Assembly: GCA_020344295.1 (NCBI GenBank)
Contig: CP070819.1
Coordinates: 621,153-626,337 of the forward strand
Source of the DNA: Dehalococcoidia bacterium
GTDB lineage: Bacteria; Chloroflexota; Dehalococcoidia; SZUA-161
DNA length: 5,185 nucleotides
Reading direction: 5' to 3'
The translations under genes and the position numbers were made by a program. Shown here in pieces: positions 4,618 to 5,185 of this stretch. A model generated the notes under the pieces. It saw nothing but the letters and a program-made list of their open reading frames with translations, was not told the DNA's origin and searched no databases. The stretch's first letter is position 1. Each line of letters opens with the position of its first letter.

Positions 4618-5185
4618 TCAACACCTCATTTTCACAGACTACTCGAATTGCATCAAACTTGCATTCGCTTCGGCAGATCCCGCATTTCTGGCAGAGTTCG
4701 GTGTTAATAACATGTGCCTGTGTTTTCTCGCCAATAATGGCACCGTGTACGCACCCGCGTACACAGACGCCACAGCCGTTACATTTTTCAGGATCAATCG
4801 AATAAGTGATGATGGCTTTGCACACTCCCGCCGGACATTTCTTTTCCTTTATGTGTACCTCGTATTCAGGGCGAAAATAACGCAACGTCGAGAGTACGGG
4901 ATTGGGAGCGGTCTTGCCTAGGCCGCACAAGGCGGTCTCAGCTACCGTCTCCGCCAGCTCCTCCAAGAGATCCAGTTGCTGAAGCGTGCCCCGTCCCTCG
5001 GTGATGTCCGTAACGATTTCGAGCATTCGATCAATCCCCAGCCGGCAGGGTACGCACTTGCCGCAGGATTCATCTTGGAGAAAGTTTAAGAAATACTTGG
5101 CCACGTCCACCATGCATGACCCCTCGTCCATCACTACCACGCCGCCCGAACCCACCATGGAACCAGCTTGAGAAAGTACATCGAA
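4595..5185 (-). CDS. NuoF-like NADH-binding subunit, C-terminal part with ferredoxin domain
   Basis: Partial: the frame runs off the right edge, and its first visible residues FDVLSQAGSMVGSGGVVVMDE are internal to the family, so ATG 5158 is not the start. What is seen is the end of the flavin/NADH domain (GSGGVVVMDE), then the NuoF 4Fe-4S site (ESCGKCVPCRLG, C41, C44, C47 of the visible part, with C87 in ALCGLGKTAPNP). A linker with C117 and C122 follows, then an added ferredoxin domain with two 4Fe-4S motifs (C135, C138, C141, C145 and C165, C168, C171, C175). NuoF of complex I lacks that tail; it is typical of HndC/HydB-type soluble NAD(P)-linked hydrogenase or formate dehydrogenase subunits, some of which bifurcate electrons. 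A NuoE-like gene probably lies upstream, outside the window. The gene overlaps the NuoG-like gene by 23 bp. Confidence 0.92.
   Translation of the reverse strand, partial: FDVLSQAGSMVGSGGVVVMDEGSCMVDVAKYFLNFLQDESCGKCVPCRLGIDRMLEIVTDITEGRGTLQQLDLLEELAETVAETALCGLGKTAPNPVLSTLRYFRPEYEVHIKEKKCPAGVCKAIITYSIDPEKCNGCGVCVRGCVHGAIIGEKTQAHVINTELCQKCGICRSECKFDAIRVVCENEVLNAAICQR

Noticed and set aside
4453..4921. + strand frames of 84 and 133 codons across the iron-sulfur genes
   Set aside because: Shadows of the - strand NuoF/NuoG-like genes, whose cysteine motifs are unmistakable.

Overview
The window looks like accessory chromosomal DNA from an anaerobic, low- to mid-GC Firmicute. A Desulfotomaculum/Pelotomaculum-like Clostridia member is my best guess. 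The reasons are strong AGGAGG-type ribosome binding sites, use of TTG starts, sigma-A-like promoter boxes, and a NuoF/NuoG-type iron-sulfur electron-transfer module of the kind used by anaerobes for hydrogen or formate metabolism. The organism is an inference; no rRNA or other marker is present.

Layout. Positions 1-1000 are sparse: two small unrecognised proteins on the + strand (59 aa at 183-362; 60 aa, Cys-rich, at 801-983) separated by about 440 bp with no supported gene. From 1024 a good promoter leads into two tandem single-domain universal stress proteins (1130-1561, 1598-2080). Next comes an atypical serine/threonine (RIO/APH-like) protein kinase whose reading frame extends well upstream of its first ATG, so its 5' end appears frameshifted (2215-3224). 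A CBS-pair protein follows, split exactly in two by an in-frame TAA that is immediately followed by ATG (3416-3649 and 3650-3835). A terminator-like region (3843-3904) separates these from a convergent - strand operon. That operon holds the 3' part of a NuoF-like flavoprotein with a C-terminal two-cluster ferredoxin domain (4595 to beyond 5185), which overlaps by 23 bp a short NuoG-like iron-sulfur protein (3931-4617).

How the genes may work together. Usp proteins, CBS pairs and protein kinases are all families that bind adenine nucleotides or respond to stress and energy state. Their grouping on one strand suggests an energy- or stress-sensing cluster. The neighbouring NuoF/NuoG-like pair would carry electrons between NAD(H) and a hydrogenase, formate dehydrogenase or heterodisulfide-reductase-type partner encoded outside the window. 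A link between the two clusters is only inferred from adjacency.

The two most notable points are the apparent lesions: a one-base frame break near the kinase start, and a TAA-ATG junction in the middle of the CBS pair. They may be real decay, sequencing errors, or (less likely) regulated expression or gene splitting.
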